The translations under genes were made by a program, and so were the position numbers. DNA of 64,000 bases from NCBI GenBank assembly GCA_003184365.1, contig NKYR01000086.1, forward strand, positions 114,854 to 178,853. The letters are read 5' to 3'. Origin of the DNA: Evernia prunastri. Its lineage: Eukaryota > Ascomycota > Lecanoromycetes > Lecanorales > Parmeliaceae. How positions within the stretch are numbered: the first letter of the stretch is position 1; each line of letters opens with the position of its first letter. Below the pieces are notes generated by a model. That model was given only the letters and a program-made list of their open reading frames with translations, searched no databases and was not told where the DNA came from. Shown piece after piece: positions 1 to 10,580 of this stretch.

Positions 1-431
1 CAGGAAAGGCGCAGCAAAAGCAATCCCTCTTTACCAGCAAGACCAAAGCTTTAGAGAAGCAGATCATCCACGCGTACTCAGTAGCGAGCAACGCCCTCCT
101 ACTAGGCTCTGATGTCACGACCAACAGCTTAGTCGAAGCCTTCCAGCGTTTCGAGAAGACAGATCATATCGGGGATACGGACCCTCGTGACGCGAGGAAA
201 GGGCGATGGATTCTTATCTTTGGTATCCTGCAGGTGCTATCGCACGTGTCTGCTGATACGCCAGATCTGTGTTTCAAGGATGAGGTCTCGTACTTTTTGA
301 TGCCACGACTGAAAGGAACGCCACCGTGGGTGGTGGGCCCTGAGAAAGTTTTCGAGGAGGCAGCCCCAGCGGCCAGTCACTGCTGGAGGGTTTCACAGTC
401 CGCCTGGGGAAAATATATTTTGGCTACGTGA
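1..431 (+). CDS. 3' end of a DUF8004-like fungal protein (5' truncated by window)
   Basis: The frame starting at base 3 is open from the window edge to a TGA ending at 431, so the gene begins outside the window. The visible 142 residues contain a GRWILIFGILQVLS stretch followed by a VSYFLMPRLKG segment and a WVVGPEK segment. This resembles the C-terminal half of the fungal DUF8004 family (a W-I-L-I-[YF]-G core, then a Y-x-L-C/M-P segment). The family has no known function. Family assignment is from memory of the motif and is moderate. The reading frame is well supported by the absence of stops and by codon use. A downstream exon cannot be excluded, but no donor is needed to explain the end. 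Confidence 0.55.
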   Translation, partial: GKAQQKQSLFTSKTKALEKQIIHAYSVASNALLLGSDVTTNSLVEAFQRFEKTDHIGDTDPRDARKGRWILIFGILQVLSHVSADTPDLCFKDEVSYFLMPRLKGTPPWVVGPEKVFEEAAPAASHCWRVSQSAWGKYILAT

Positions 432-914
432 TTGCGTCTATCGGAATGGAACCCATTGCATTTCGTGACCTCTCTGGGATAGATGAGATGAGCGAAATAG
501 CGATGTAAGCAGCTCGACCCGCTGCTCCAGCCGCTTTTGATTCAAAGCAAAAAGACGCAACATCCATAAGCTTACCCGATTGCTCTAAACCTAAAAGGGT
601 CGATATGCAAAAGTTGCATTAGCTTGGAAGTGGGGACGGCGAGGCTGCGAATCCTTCACAGCGATTTCTCACAATATAAGCAAAATGCGGAAATTAAAGA
701 ACACCGGTTTCGAGGGCAAAGCTTTTGGAATACCATTGACTCTGCTGAGCTCTTTCCTTGCATCAACCATTCAGGTTCTTTTGCCTTGAACAATTCTCCT
801 TGCGCAACGCGGACGAAATCAACGCCATAAATTCCCATCCTGCTGACTTCGTTTCCCCTCGCCCGTTGTAGACCCCCCCGGTCGCATCTTCTAGGCCAGG
901 CTACTGGACCTGTC
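432..914. other. intergenic, nothing recognised
   Basis: This is the stretch between the DUF8004-like gene and the DUF6594 gene. The 68-codon open frame at 624-830 has no family resemblance. It could hold a 5' exon of the next gene, but I see no convincing junction. Confidence 0.5.
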
Positions 915-1817
915 ATGGAGTCCACCAACGTTGAGTCGGAGACAAATACAGGCGCAACATCTTCGACAGCCCCGCCTGGTGTGAGACCATTCGTCGTCCA
1001 AAGCCTGTCCATCGAAGAGTCTCCCGGAAGATCTGCCCAAATCCTTCGGACCGATCGCCGGGACCGATTACCGGATTCATTCAACAGCACACAAGTTGCG
1101 CTCGCGCACGGTTTGGGTATAGGAATGCGGCTTGTTGGGGAAGTGTCTAGACCCAGAGGCTCAGACTTCTTCGATCAGTACAAGGACGCGAGAAGTGGCC
1201 TCAAAGAACTCGCAGCTCTCTTGCACTACTACGAGTTGCAGCAGTCAATGAAAGCGGTGGATGATGCGGGCACGAATGCGACGCTTCAGGGTCAACTGTT
1301 GGTGCCGGTGGCGAGATCTCTACAGCGATACTGTGAGTCCCCAGCGTGCGGTGACATGATCAATATTACGCTAATCATCCACGCAGTGGACAGCGAGGCA
1401 GCTCTGGAGCCGTCAGCCCGCAACCCCGATGTCGTACGAGCCAGCGTGAAGTGGCTAATAGCGCCTATCCGCAACATCATCATCGCGATCGTGAACCTCA
1501 CTATAGCCACCTCCACCTCCACCTACTCATCCCTCTTCTCCCCGTCAGGCGCCGACGCGGAGGCTATCGTGGATACCATCGTTGATGTGCTCGCGCGCCA
1601 GATCGTCGCGCTTCTAGGCGGGCTGTGCCTCGTCGTCCCTCTGATCGTGATGACGTTCCTCACGTCCGTCGGAGCGCGCCTCGCGATCGTATGCTACTGC
1701 GTGTTCAACTTTTCGTTCTTCATCGGCGTCGCGACCAGGGCGTCGAATCAAGAGGTGCTGGGCGCCGCCGCTGCGTACGCGGCTGTGCTGGTTGTGTTTG
1801 TGGGGACTTCTTCGTGA
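915..1817 (+). CDS. DUF6594 domain membrane protein
   Basis: This is a single 300-codon frame. The C-terminal half has the hallmarks of DUF6594: a W-L-I-A-P-I helix entry near residue 178, then three hydrophobic helices at about residues 225-247, 253-272 and 278-298. It ends in A-A-Y-A-A-V-L-V-V-F-V-G-T-S-S, very typical of the family. The N-terminal half, about 90 residues rich in Ser/Thr/Glu, is probably cytosolic and disordered. DUF6594 proteins are abundant in filamentous ascomycetes and their function is unknown. The start was taken as the first ATG in frame. The usual family N-terminal block (Y-P-x-L-A-x-F) is absent, so either this is a shorter member or upstream exons were missed. Confidence 0.8.
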   Translation: MESTNVESETNTGATSSTAPPGVRPFVVQSLSIEESPGRSAQILRTDRRDRLPDSFNSTQVALAHGLGIGMRLVGEVSRPRGSDFFDQYKDARSGLKELAALLHYYELQQSMKAVDDAGTNATLQGQLLVPVARSLQRYCESPACGDMINITLIIHAVDSEAALEPSARNPDVVRASVKWLIAPIRNIIIAIVNLTIATSTSTYSSLFSPSGADAEAIVDTIVDVLARQIVALLGGLCLVVPLIVMTFLTSVGARLAIVCYCVFNFSFFIGVATRASNQEVLGAAAAYAAVLVVFVGTSS

Positions 1818-2414
1818 TCTGCGCGCCCGGTTTGGGAGAGCTTGGATTGGAGTGATGGGTTTCGCTCTTGTGTATTTGATGGCTGGTTGGTTTGCAAGGC
1901 AATAGCTTGTCTGGGCAATGTTATATGGTAGGTTGACTTGAGATTTGCCGACAATTTTGGAGAACCCCAAGTTGGAGAAAGGGATTAAAGAAAAAAGGGG
2001 TGGAAAACACCAATTTGTACTCATGGATCATTATCAAGTGACTGTCATTACCTCTTTCTTTTTCAGTTCTCGATGTCGCAGACTCATGTAAACAGCATTC
2101 CCAACCCCGCATATCAAGAACCCCCTCTCGCACAATTCTCGCCCTTCTCAAGCATCGCCTCACATAGGCACCCTCTCCTCTCCTCTCCTCTCGCATAGTA
2201 TGGTATTGGGCACGGTTAAGGTTTGTCATTGTCGGCATTCATTATACATTCTGCTTTCTAGCTGATCCCGATCTATCAATCTTCCGTTCTCTTCCTAGAC
2301 GCCACTGTTCCCTTGAAAACTCTCATTTCCGACATGCATAACGTAATGGTATGTTGTGTTGAGACTTTCCGACCACTTAGGAGGAGCAAAGGAAAGGTCT
2401 TTATTTGAAAACAG

Positions 2415-2447
<33 letters not shown>

Positions 2448-3123
2448 CATACAATCGCGACGACTGCGCTTACGATGCGAACGAAATGTGCATTTCAGCA
2501 AATAAGAGGAGAGAAAGTGACAAGCTTAAAATTCGGACTGTTTCCCGCCAGGGAGAAGATACATGCTGGTGCCACATGTGACCGCTTGCTGACCACATCA
2601 AAATGTGTATGCTTATGCGTATAGTAGGCAGGCTTGATCATACCCTGCGAGCGCTTTCTGTGTTAGGATCTATGACGCTTGAAATAATCGCAGCTTGACT
2701 CACCTAAGATCGCCCGGACAGGAGCTTAAGAACAGCGGTATCTCCAACACAAACTCGTGATTGAGTCTCCGTCAGTAGGGATGTCCTCCAGAAACAGGCT
2801 CAGTAAACTTGCAGTCGTAACATCCAGATCACGTGGATGTTTGGGGACATCAAAACGGAAGATGATTTAGCTGCGTCTGTACAGCCAGCGCCAAAGATTT
2901 TCGGTATGCTTCGTATGATATCGGTCGGCGACGGCAACAATCGCTGCGACTTTTGCTGGACAGCTTTCCTGACTCCCGCCTCACTCGTACCCACGATCTA
3001 TGCTTGTTCGCACGAGAGCGTAAGATCGTGGTGCCGAGGAAGCCGGTGCCGGTATTTCCAGGCACACGACTGACGCCAAATCTTGAGCAAGTACGACATT
3101 GGCGAAAAAACGGCAGGGCCAGT
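1818..3123. other. intergenic with long poly(A) tract
   Basis: This 1.3-kb gap lies between the DUF6594 gene and the 3' end of the convergent nuclease-like gene. Small open frames on both strands have no coding character. A 41-bp A tract lies within it, and a run of CTCTC/CCTCTCC low-complexity sequence lies near 2170-2195. Probably 3' UTRs and spacer. Confidence 0.6.
2415..2455. repeat. poly(A) tract, 41 bp
   Basis: Uninterrupted run of A preceded by ACAG and followed by GACAT. No target-site duplication or retroelement frame is visible next to it, so I treat it as a simple homopolymer. Length is likely to be polymorphic or assembly-sensitive. Confidence 0.9.
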
Positions 3124-6100
3124 CTAGGTGATGCGGACGAAACGGCCGCCATCTTCGCTGGAGTAAGTCCACCTACCATTCATATCGTTGAAGTCTCCAA
3201 ATATCGGTGTCGCTGAGTTGAACGCTCCGAATATCGGTGAGGGAGGGGGACGATCAAGCTGCACGGGCCCGTCTTCTATCACTTCTCCAGACGTGCGTTC
3301 ATGGCGACTGTCGCTGCTCATCGAGGTTCGTATCCGTTTTTTCGCTCTAGAAATCTCTTCGCCAACTTCGGCGCAAAGGGCTTTGACAACATCTGCTACC
3401 TCCGTAGGGAGGTTTTCATCTCGCCTATGAGTTCCGGATTCGTGCTCCGGTTGACGTCCGAGCTTCGACCTATCTCCGTTTTCTGGGCCGCTGCGCTTAG
3501 TAGAGCTCACGGATGATTCAACATGAGCCTTCGCGTCGCGATTGTCATGTTGAATCGCAACGTCATGAGCGCGGGTTTTGCCCTTGTCGTTTCCTAAGAT
3601 CTCGGATCGGCAATTAGGATGTTCTCTCAAGCACTGATCCATTTCGTCCTCGAACAGCCTCGTATCGAATTTCCGATATGCAGCTGTTCGAAATGCTTCC
3701 ACTTCGCGTTCGACTTGATCCCGAACTCGAGGCATCACACCACTTGGCGCAGCATTTGGTCTGCCGAAATGGGTTGATCTCGACGGTTTGCCTCTTCGAA
3801 CCTTCTTTGACTGAACGCGAATCCTCTTACGAGTGTCTTGTATACATGGTTGGACCTCGGGGCCGTCATCTTCTGTTAGATCGATGGGCATCGGACGGCG
3901 TTGTATCTTTTCAGTGGCGCTACCATATCTGCGACCCGTTGGAGTGGAATGGCTCTGATTTCGTGCTTTTGGACCTTGCGCGTCCAATTCGCTTTCAACT
4001 AATGCAATCCTCCGCTTCCCAGTACGAACTGCTGAGGATGGCGAGCTCGTCGTGAGGTTACTTTGAGGAGGTGACGGTGGAATGTCGAAGCGGTCGCCGG
4101 CCCTGTTCAGTTGTGCGATCCAAGTGTCAATCTTGCCACGCTGATAATTCGTGACGGGTCGATAGATATCATAGAAGCTATTCAAATTCCATTTCGTCGA
4201 AAACGATTTCTTGGCATATCTTTCTGTCTTGTAGATCCGGCTGCTCGTACGAAGGATTTGCTGCAGAGCCATCCTCAGATCCAATGCTTTAGGCGCTTCT
4301 GGAGGGCCCGAAACCTTGTAGTAACATATTTCTGGACCACCACTAGCAGACCCAAGAACTTGTACGCATCTCCCAGAGACGAGAACGTTTTGTGGAAGTC
4401 CATTCCCGTACTGATCGAGAGGATCCCTTTTGTTGAGGGATCCAAGAGTATAGGCTAATTGTGGAGCTTCTTCCAAGGTTTGCTCATCAATCCTCGTAGA
4501 CTTGCGAATAAAAGACTCGTCTGGCTCACGCATACCAACCTTATGCTTTCTGTAAATCTCATGAATCAACCCGTGAGTGTGATCTTTCCTCCTTTCCAAT
4601 GGGACGAATCCCTCAGTTATCGTGCCGTCATCCAAGATCACGGTGCTTTCGAGAGACAGGGCCTCACGCGCGATTGCAGCCCGTAGGCCTCTACTAGCTG
4701 GAATGGACAGATGACGTCCGACAATGGATTTGACAGAATGCTTTTCGCATGCCGATGCCGTTGCTGCGGAAGGACGTCTGAGCCCGGAACGTCGAATAAG
4801 AACATCAAGTCCTTCTTGGGAGGCCGCAAGGTATGATAGCTCTCTGACTTGGTTCCAGTCCTTTGACAACGATTTGTTGAGGAGCAAGCGAACAACAAAT
4901 TCGGTCGCGGGTGCCACAGGGTTTCCGAAGAGGGGGGCTCCCCCAGTCCACATATCCTCAAGCTCGATGAGTGTTTCTTCAGTAAGTAGTGTGGACTTCC
5001 TGTTCAACAATGCCTTCAAAAGCTTACGAGCGAATACAACAGCTTGTTTGGGGGTATTGGCTAACAGCAGCAGTGTATCCGCATTGTCTCGAGTTATATG
5101 TATTCCTAGAAACTCAGAATCAACAAAAGACGCGTGGCGGAAGACGCCTTCGGCCGAATCGAGATTGCGTAATGGCCGATCAATGTGCAAAGTGGCTTCA
5201 AAATCGCTGGTGTCCACTACATTTGAAGGAGCAATCGATTGCGTTCTGTTGATCCACTCTCCAATCGGATTTTGAAGCGAGAAGATGTCACTGTCATGGG
5301 CAATACCTTCAGTGTCGCTGGCGTTATCGGCAGAGAGGGACTCGAGATGACGAAGTATTGCAGGCCTATATATGTCGCGTGCCCAGTCAAATATATGGTC
5401 AATGATCAGGAGTAGCTGTAGCGCTCCGTCTTTCGAGGACATCACTCCGCTCCAGAGCTCGAAGATACACTGATAGCATGTTAGCGAAGCTTTCAAGAAA
5501 AGTGAACCGCTGAATAACATACATAAATTGCTTCGCCTCTAGTGTCATCGATGAAGCACCCAGCTACACGCCAATCCTCTCCTCTGTGGTATAGAAACCA
5601 CACCAGAGGTCCTCCCTGCCAATTGACTCGTTGTCCGCACTCGCTACGTAGGTCTGCTTGAATCTTCAAAAGGGTCCGTATCGGGAAGGCCGTCTGTTTC
5701 TGTATTGAATCAAAGTCTTCCCCCTTGGCCGACTTTGCTTCGAGAATGAGGAATGGAAAGAGCAGCGGTTCTCCGACCTGTTTGAATGGTGTAACTCTAA
5801 TAACTTCGTTCACAAGCATGGATCCGCTACCTGCACGAATAGGTTTGCTAGAGGGAGCGCATAGCGCTCTTTCAAAGTTTGTTGTTTGTACCAGGCCGTA
5901 GACAAGATCCGGACGCTCAACTCTTCCTAAAGCTCGTCTTATATACTCTTCGTGCTCGACACACCCTTCGGCACGATGTGAAAACAGAGGGTTTAAGCCA
6001 GTATCATTGCTGAAGGCAAGATCAGCGGCACAGCTTGATGACACAAGTATTTTCGATAGACTTACAGATCGTGCTGGCGGCTCCTGGGTGAACACTGACA

Positions 6101-6596
6101 TGGTATGCGAGTCTTTCGGCGTTGCTCAAGGGAAGGTCCTTCGGAATTATTGCTCTCAATATCAACCTCGATCTCTGATCTCCACAACCGCGCTCTACAT
6201 TTGGGGCTTTAGAAATTAGCGCGATGGGCTTATGAAGACTTTGTGCGTGGTACGCAGAAGCACTTACCAAGCAACCTCTACTGTAAAGCGTGAAAGGATC
6301 ACGTGCTCTAATGCAGACCTCCATCCAGCTTCATTCTGCCGCTCACGTCGACACCGCTCTGCAATTTCCGTCACTCGATCAGCTCTCTGAATAGCCTGGG
6401 CCCCCCAAGGCTCGTCAGACAAGCTAGTAATTTTTGACTTTGCGTAGGTACTGTACTTGGTATCCCCTAGTCTACTAATATTGGCAAAGAGAAGAGCATG
6501 GGCGATTGGCCAATCGTCGGGAGATCGACGGCCGTTGAATACTATCTTATACTTTTTGCAAATTTTGCGAATGTTCTCAAGCTGGTCGGGGGTCAT
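3124..6596 (-). CDS. fungal protein with PD-(D/E)XK nuclease-like signature and SUMO-binding-like motif
   Basis: Four exons on the minus strand: 6596-6268, 6206-6066, 6009-5523 and 5469-3124, giving 1,100 aa. Introns have GTAAGT, GTAAGT and GTATGT donors. Exon 2 encodes a C-P-K-C pair followed by R-L-W-R-S-E-I-E. Exon 3 carries R-P-D-L-V-Y (D191) and F-L-I-L-E-A-K-S (E247, K249), followed by a Gln-rich helix (Q260, Q262). This is the order and spacing expected of a PD-(D/E)XK fold. Exon 4 starts C-I-F-E-L-W-S-G and leads into a conserved block, D-G-A-L-Q-L-L-L-I-I-D-x-I-F-D-W-A-R-D. The last 400 residues are charged and disordered, with P-I-D-L-T-E-D-D near residue 847 (SUMO-interacting-motif-like) and a doubled P-I-F-G-x-F-N close to the C terminus. 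The family is common in filamentous fungi as a hypothetical protein. Nuclease activity is inference. Confidence 0.75.
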
Positions 6597-8740
6597 GTTG
6601 AACAGAGAATGAAAATGATAAGTAGCAAGAATCAGTTTGCGAGGATGGAGCTCAATTTGAAGCAGAGCAGACGATCAGAAACACCAAAGAATGCTACCTC
6701 ACGTCCCCGCGTCAGGAAGCATAGCCCCGACGCACCCAGACGCGTTCTGTGCACGGCTTGGGCCATTGGGGGAATGCGGGTCCATGGAGGGACCTTATTG
6801 GCTAATCAACTGCTAAGCGCCGACCAAGTGGGGGGCACTGTTAAAAGGTTACATCGTAGTACGCCCAGTGTAGCAGAAGACAGGGACATTGGAAAGAGAA
6901 GATCTAAACTCTGATCAAATCAAAAGGTCCTAGGCAATCAGTCCAGACGACTTTCACGTGCAGTTACAGGGAATACGTTGAGCACATAGCTTCTGGGAAG
7001 TAGTGGTCGAAAACAACAGTAACACAAATTCTGATGCTGAAACGTGACAATTCCAAAGAATGGAAGCCCACAAATACACAATTTGGAATAAGCTGCGACG
7101 AGTTGGTTTCAGCCTGCGGATTGAGAAAACGTACCTCATGCACTTACTCAAGCAGCTATTTGCCCAAGCCGACAGGTATTACTATGAGTGGCGTAATTTG
7201 GAACACCTCAAAAGCCCTTACCATAGATCTCTTGTTCACTCATCGTCACAGCCACTACTTGTTCAGTGTGGAATGGGACGGGGTGTACAAGAGGTAGCGG
7301 ACTCACGCAAGAAGAGGTTCTAAATATATGCTGCTAGCGCCACTTGGCGCAGAGGCTTGGCACCCCGACCTTCATAGGCGATGGGCGGAGTCCAATCATT
7401 GATTTTTGACGATTCTTGGGAAACAGAATGTGTAACTACAGCAAGCAGAGACAACTTTCTGCTGAATCCCAAAGGACTCCGTGCTTGCTGGCAATGAGTG
7501 AGAATCACTAGGTGAAGAGAATGAGAGAAATAACATGATACGATGGGAACATTCGATTTTGCTTGGAGCGCCTCAATCGCTTACTATTCTACCTGCCATC
7601 AGCCTCTTTGTTTCCAAATACGTATGGTCTCGAATCAGTTAGATGATTGATGGAATTCCCCAAGACAGAGAATCCGGAAAAGTGAACTTTACAGGTCATT
7701 CAAGTGTCTTAACCACGATTTTCTCGCTCAAAGGAGGAGCAAAACAACAGCGAACAAGGATATTACCCCCCCAACAGCCAATTACTTACACCCTCCCCTC
7801 CGACTTATTACTTGTCCGCTTAAGCTTTGAAATTCAGCAAACAGCTACACGCCATGTCTCGAAGATGAAAGAGACATTGACTTCAAAACCAAAGTCGCTT
7901 AGTCGACTCGACTGACTGCTGTGAAAGTTGCGATACCCATACAGACATGATGAGGGGAACCAGCGATCTGCCGGCCCGCAATGGACGAACCTGTGAGGAG
8001 TTGATGAATGGCGGCGGTAACTCTCGCTGGAAGAACCACGTTCCGCGTGTATTCAACCCTGAAACCATTCTCCGTATTGGTTTGGAATGATTGGATGTAT
8101 GCATGAGTGCCAAGCAAAGGGTTGATTCGACAGTTACTCCGCCACAAACATACCAATACATAATATGTACATATCTACAATGTCCGGTCAGAGGTGCGCA
8201 TCTGGGAGCCTCCAAGAAGTACACGTGGCTATCTCACCAAGAAGAGAAGAAAATGACGCAGCGTATGGTCTCATGGATCGACCTTGCCTAAACTCTCGTC
8301 ATCTCGCATACCCCTTGGAACCGGGTAGCCACTAGATAACGGTCGGAACGGTTTCGGTCCGCTTTAAAGAACGGAACAGACGCAGATTATTTTTACTTGT
8401 CGTCCGATAACGGCAACAAGAACGAAAGACTGATCCCATTTGAAGATGAAAAGGTACATAGCAGAACTTGTTGACGAGACATCGAGACATGACCTTTTCT
8501 ACAATCTCCCATAGCTCTGAGAGCAATTTCGGGACAGGCTGCATGCCAAGGACCGATATGCGAGAAACATGGAGTTCATCAGTCATCGCGCATTCTTGGC
8601 TCACATAGCCATGCTGGGTGGTCAAGGCTTGGCCCTGCCTTTTGAAACGCCGTCCCCCGTTTTCTTGCATGACAATTTCTAAGGTTTCAATCGACCGGTA
8701 TTTGCTGCGACTGAAGAAGTCGAAGTAGAATCGTATCAAT
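6597..8740. other. intergenic, one weak exon candidate
   Basis: This 2.1-kb gap lies between two divergently transcribed genes. CCAAT-like boxes occur near 6780-6800. A minus-strand frame at 8156-7899 (85 codons) has protein-like composition, but I recognise no family and find no partner exons. The frames at 7034-7323 (+) and 8739-8332 (-) look random. The last few hundred bases must hold the promoter of the DHA2 transporter. Confidence 0.45.
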
Positions 8741-10580
8741 ATGGCGGGCCTCGGGGTCTTGAACGCACAGAGCGGTGAACCTAGCGACTATGAAAGAGCC
8801 ATGTCGATCATAAATGAGCAAGATACGACAGTAGCGAATCACATACCTGGTATACCACCACGAAATGGATCCATGATTGTTTCTAAAGAGAGCGAAGCGC
8901 CAGCAGTAACATCCCCGGGGAAGACACACTCACTTATAATCATGTTTGCTATTTGCATCTCTGTTTTTCTTGTTTCAATGGACACGGTGGTCCTTACTAC
9001 CGCTTTACCCACGATAGTTGTCGCCCTGAAGATTTCAGACTCGGGCTTTGCCTGGACAGGAGCCACTCACATGATGGGCAATGCCGCACTCATTCCTTTC
9101 TGGGGCAAATTTAGTGACACTATCGGGAGGAAGCCAGCCTTGCTGCTCGCACACGGCATCTTCATGGCCGGTAGCTTGATCTCAGCTTTATGCAAGGACC
9201 TACCCATGCTGCTAGTTGGACGAGCGATTCAAGGTGCGGGTGGCGGGGGACTCGTGTTGCTGGCCAACCTTGTCATCAACGAGCTTTTCAACCAGTGGGA
9301 GCGCACCATGTACACCAGATTGGTCGCAATAACGTGGTCAGTAGCATATGCGGTCGGTCCAGTCATTGGAGGTGCTTTTGCTCAATATGGAATGTGGAGG
9401 TGGTGCTTCTGGAGTTCGCACTGGTCCTACGACTGTTGCTAGAATTTGACGCTAATTTGTACTTCCAGTCAATCTCGTGTGCGACGGTGTCGCATCCATA
9501 CTCCTTTTGCTGTTCCTTAGGAGGAGACATTGGTCTCACAAGAAGTCTCTCGCTAGATTAAAAGCGATCGATTACCTAGGAACCTTGACCGTCTTTTGCA
9601 GCACCTTGACCTTCCTCTTAGGCCTGGAATTTGGAGGCGTCAACTTTCCTTGGGATTCCGCAACCGTTATATGCCTTATCATATTCGGTGTCCTGGCATT
9701 TGTTCTCTTCGTCCTCATTGAATGGAAAATATCTCCAGAACCCCTGCTGCCTCTCAGACTCTTCAAACATCGCACCACGGCCGCCTTACTGGTTGTGTGC
9801 TTCACTCATGGCATGGCGTACATCTCCTGCGCCTACTTCCTGCCATTCTATTTCCAATCAGTATTGAGAGCATCCCCTATGCATTCTGGTATCTGGTTTC
9901 TCGCCGTGACGGCTCCCCTGGCAGTATCAACCGTCGGTGCGAACTTGTACGTCTCGAAGACTAGGAATTACTTGGTTGGTGTTCGCATTGGAGCATTCCT
10001 ATTAACATTAGGTTTCGGTCTATTCCTCAACTTTCAGCCATACAGAAGCTGGGTTCGTATCATAGTATTTCAACTGCTCGTCGCTCTGGGCGTGGGGTTG
10101 CTATTCCAGCCTCCACTCATCGCACTCCAGATCAGCTTGCAACCAACGGAGACCGCATCAGGGACGATGGCATTTGGATTCGTGCGCCAAATGAGTTACG
10201 GGATCAGCGTGGTCATCGGGCAGCTTGTTTTGCAGAGTCAAATGAAGACAAAGTTTGCAGAGATGGTGGATGCAGGAATCGGGCCCAGCATCGCCAGGGC
10301 TTTTGCGGAAGAAGACACAGTGTTAGCGGGACCTCTGATCAAAACGCTCCCGGCAGCGCAGCAGCTTGTCGTCCGATCAGCGATAACGAGTGGTCTCCAG
10401 AAGATATGGGCCTTCTATACGGTTGTCTCCTTCGTGGGGTTGGTGGCTTCTCTCTTCGTTGGGGGGAAGACAGCCCCCACGGAGACTGAAGGGATCAGTA
10501 CTGGCTCCGAACCCGACAGCGCGAACGACGTTAAAACTCACTCCGAACAAGAAAAAGCGGACGACAATGCCTCGAAGTAG
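8741..10580 (+). CDS. DHA2-family MFS drug:H+ antiporter (14 TM type)
   Basis: Two exons, 8741-9413 and 9469-10580, joined across a 55-bp intron to give 594 aa. The junction restores the family sequence W-R-W-C-F-W-I-N-L-V-C-D-G-V. The N-terminal 63 residues are cytosolic. The first helix ends in S-M-D-T-V-V-L-T-T-A-L-P (about 79-90), the DHA2 motif D1. Motif A is seen as G-K-F-S-D-T-I-G-R-K-P (122-132). Motif C is seen as A-V-G-P-V-I-G-G-A-F (204-213). Exon 2 supplies the remaining helices and a hydrophilic C-terminal tail. Proteins of this type export toxins, fungicides or secondary metabolites at the plasma membrane. The substrate cannot be predicted. No biosynthetic genes flank it, so it is not obviously part of a metabolite cluster. 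The intron donor is GTTCGC, a weak consensus. The acceptor is TTCCAG with a GCTAAT branch site. Confidence 0.92.

Noticed and set aside
2415..2455. Retroposon poly(A) tail
   Set aside because: No upstream reverse-transcriptase, processed gene or flanking target-site duplication was seen.
9414..9468. Frameshift splitting the DHA2 transporter
   Set aside because: A 55-bp intron restores the conserved F-W-I-N-L segment exactly in phase.
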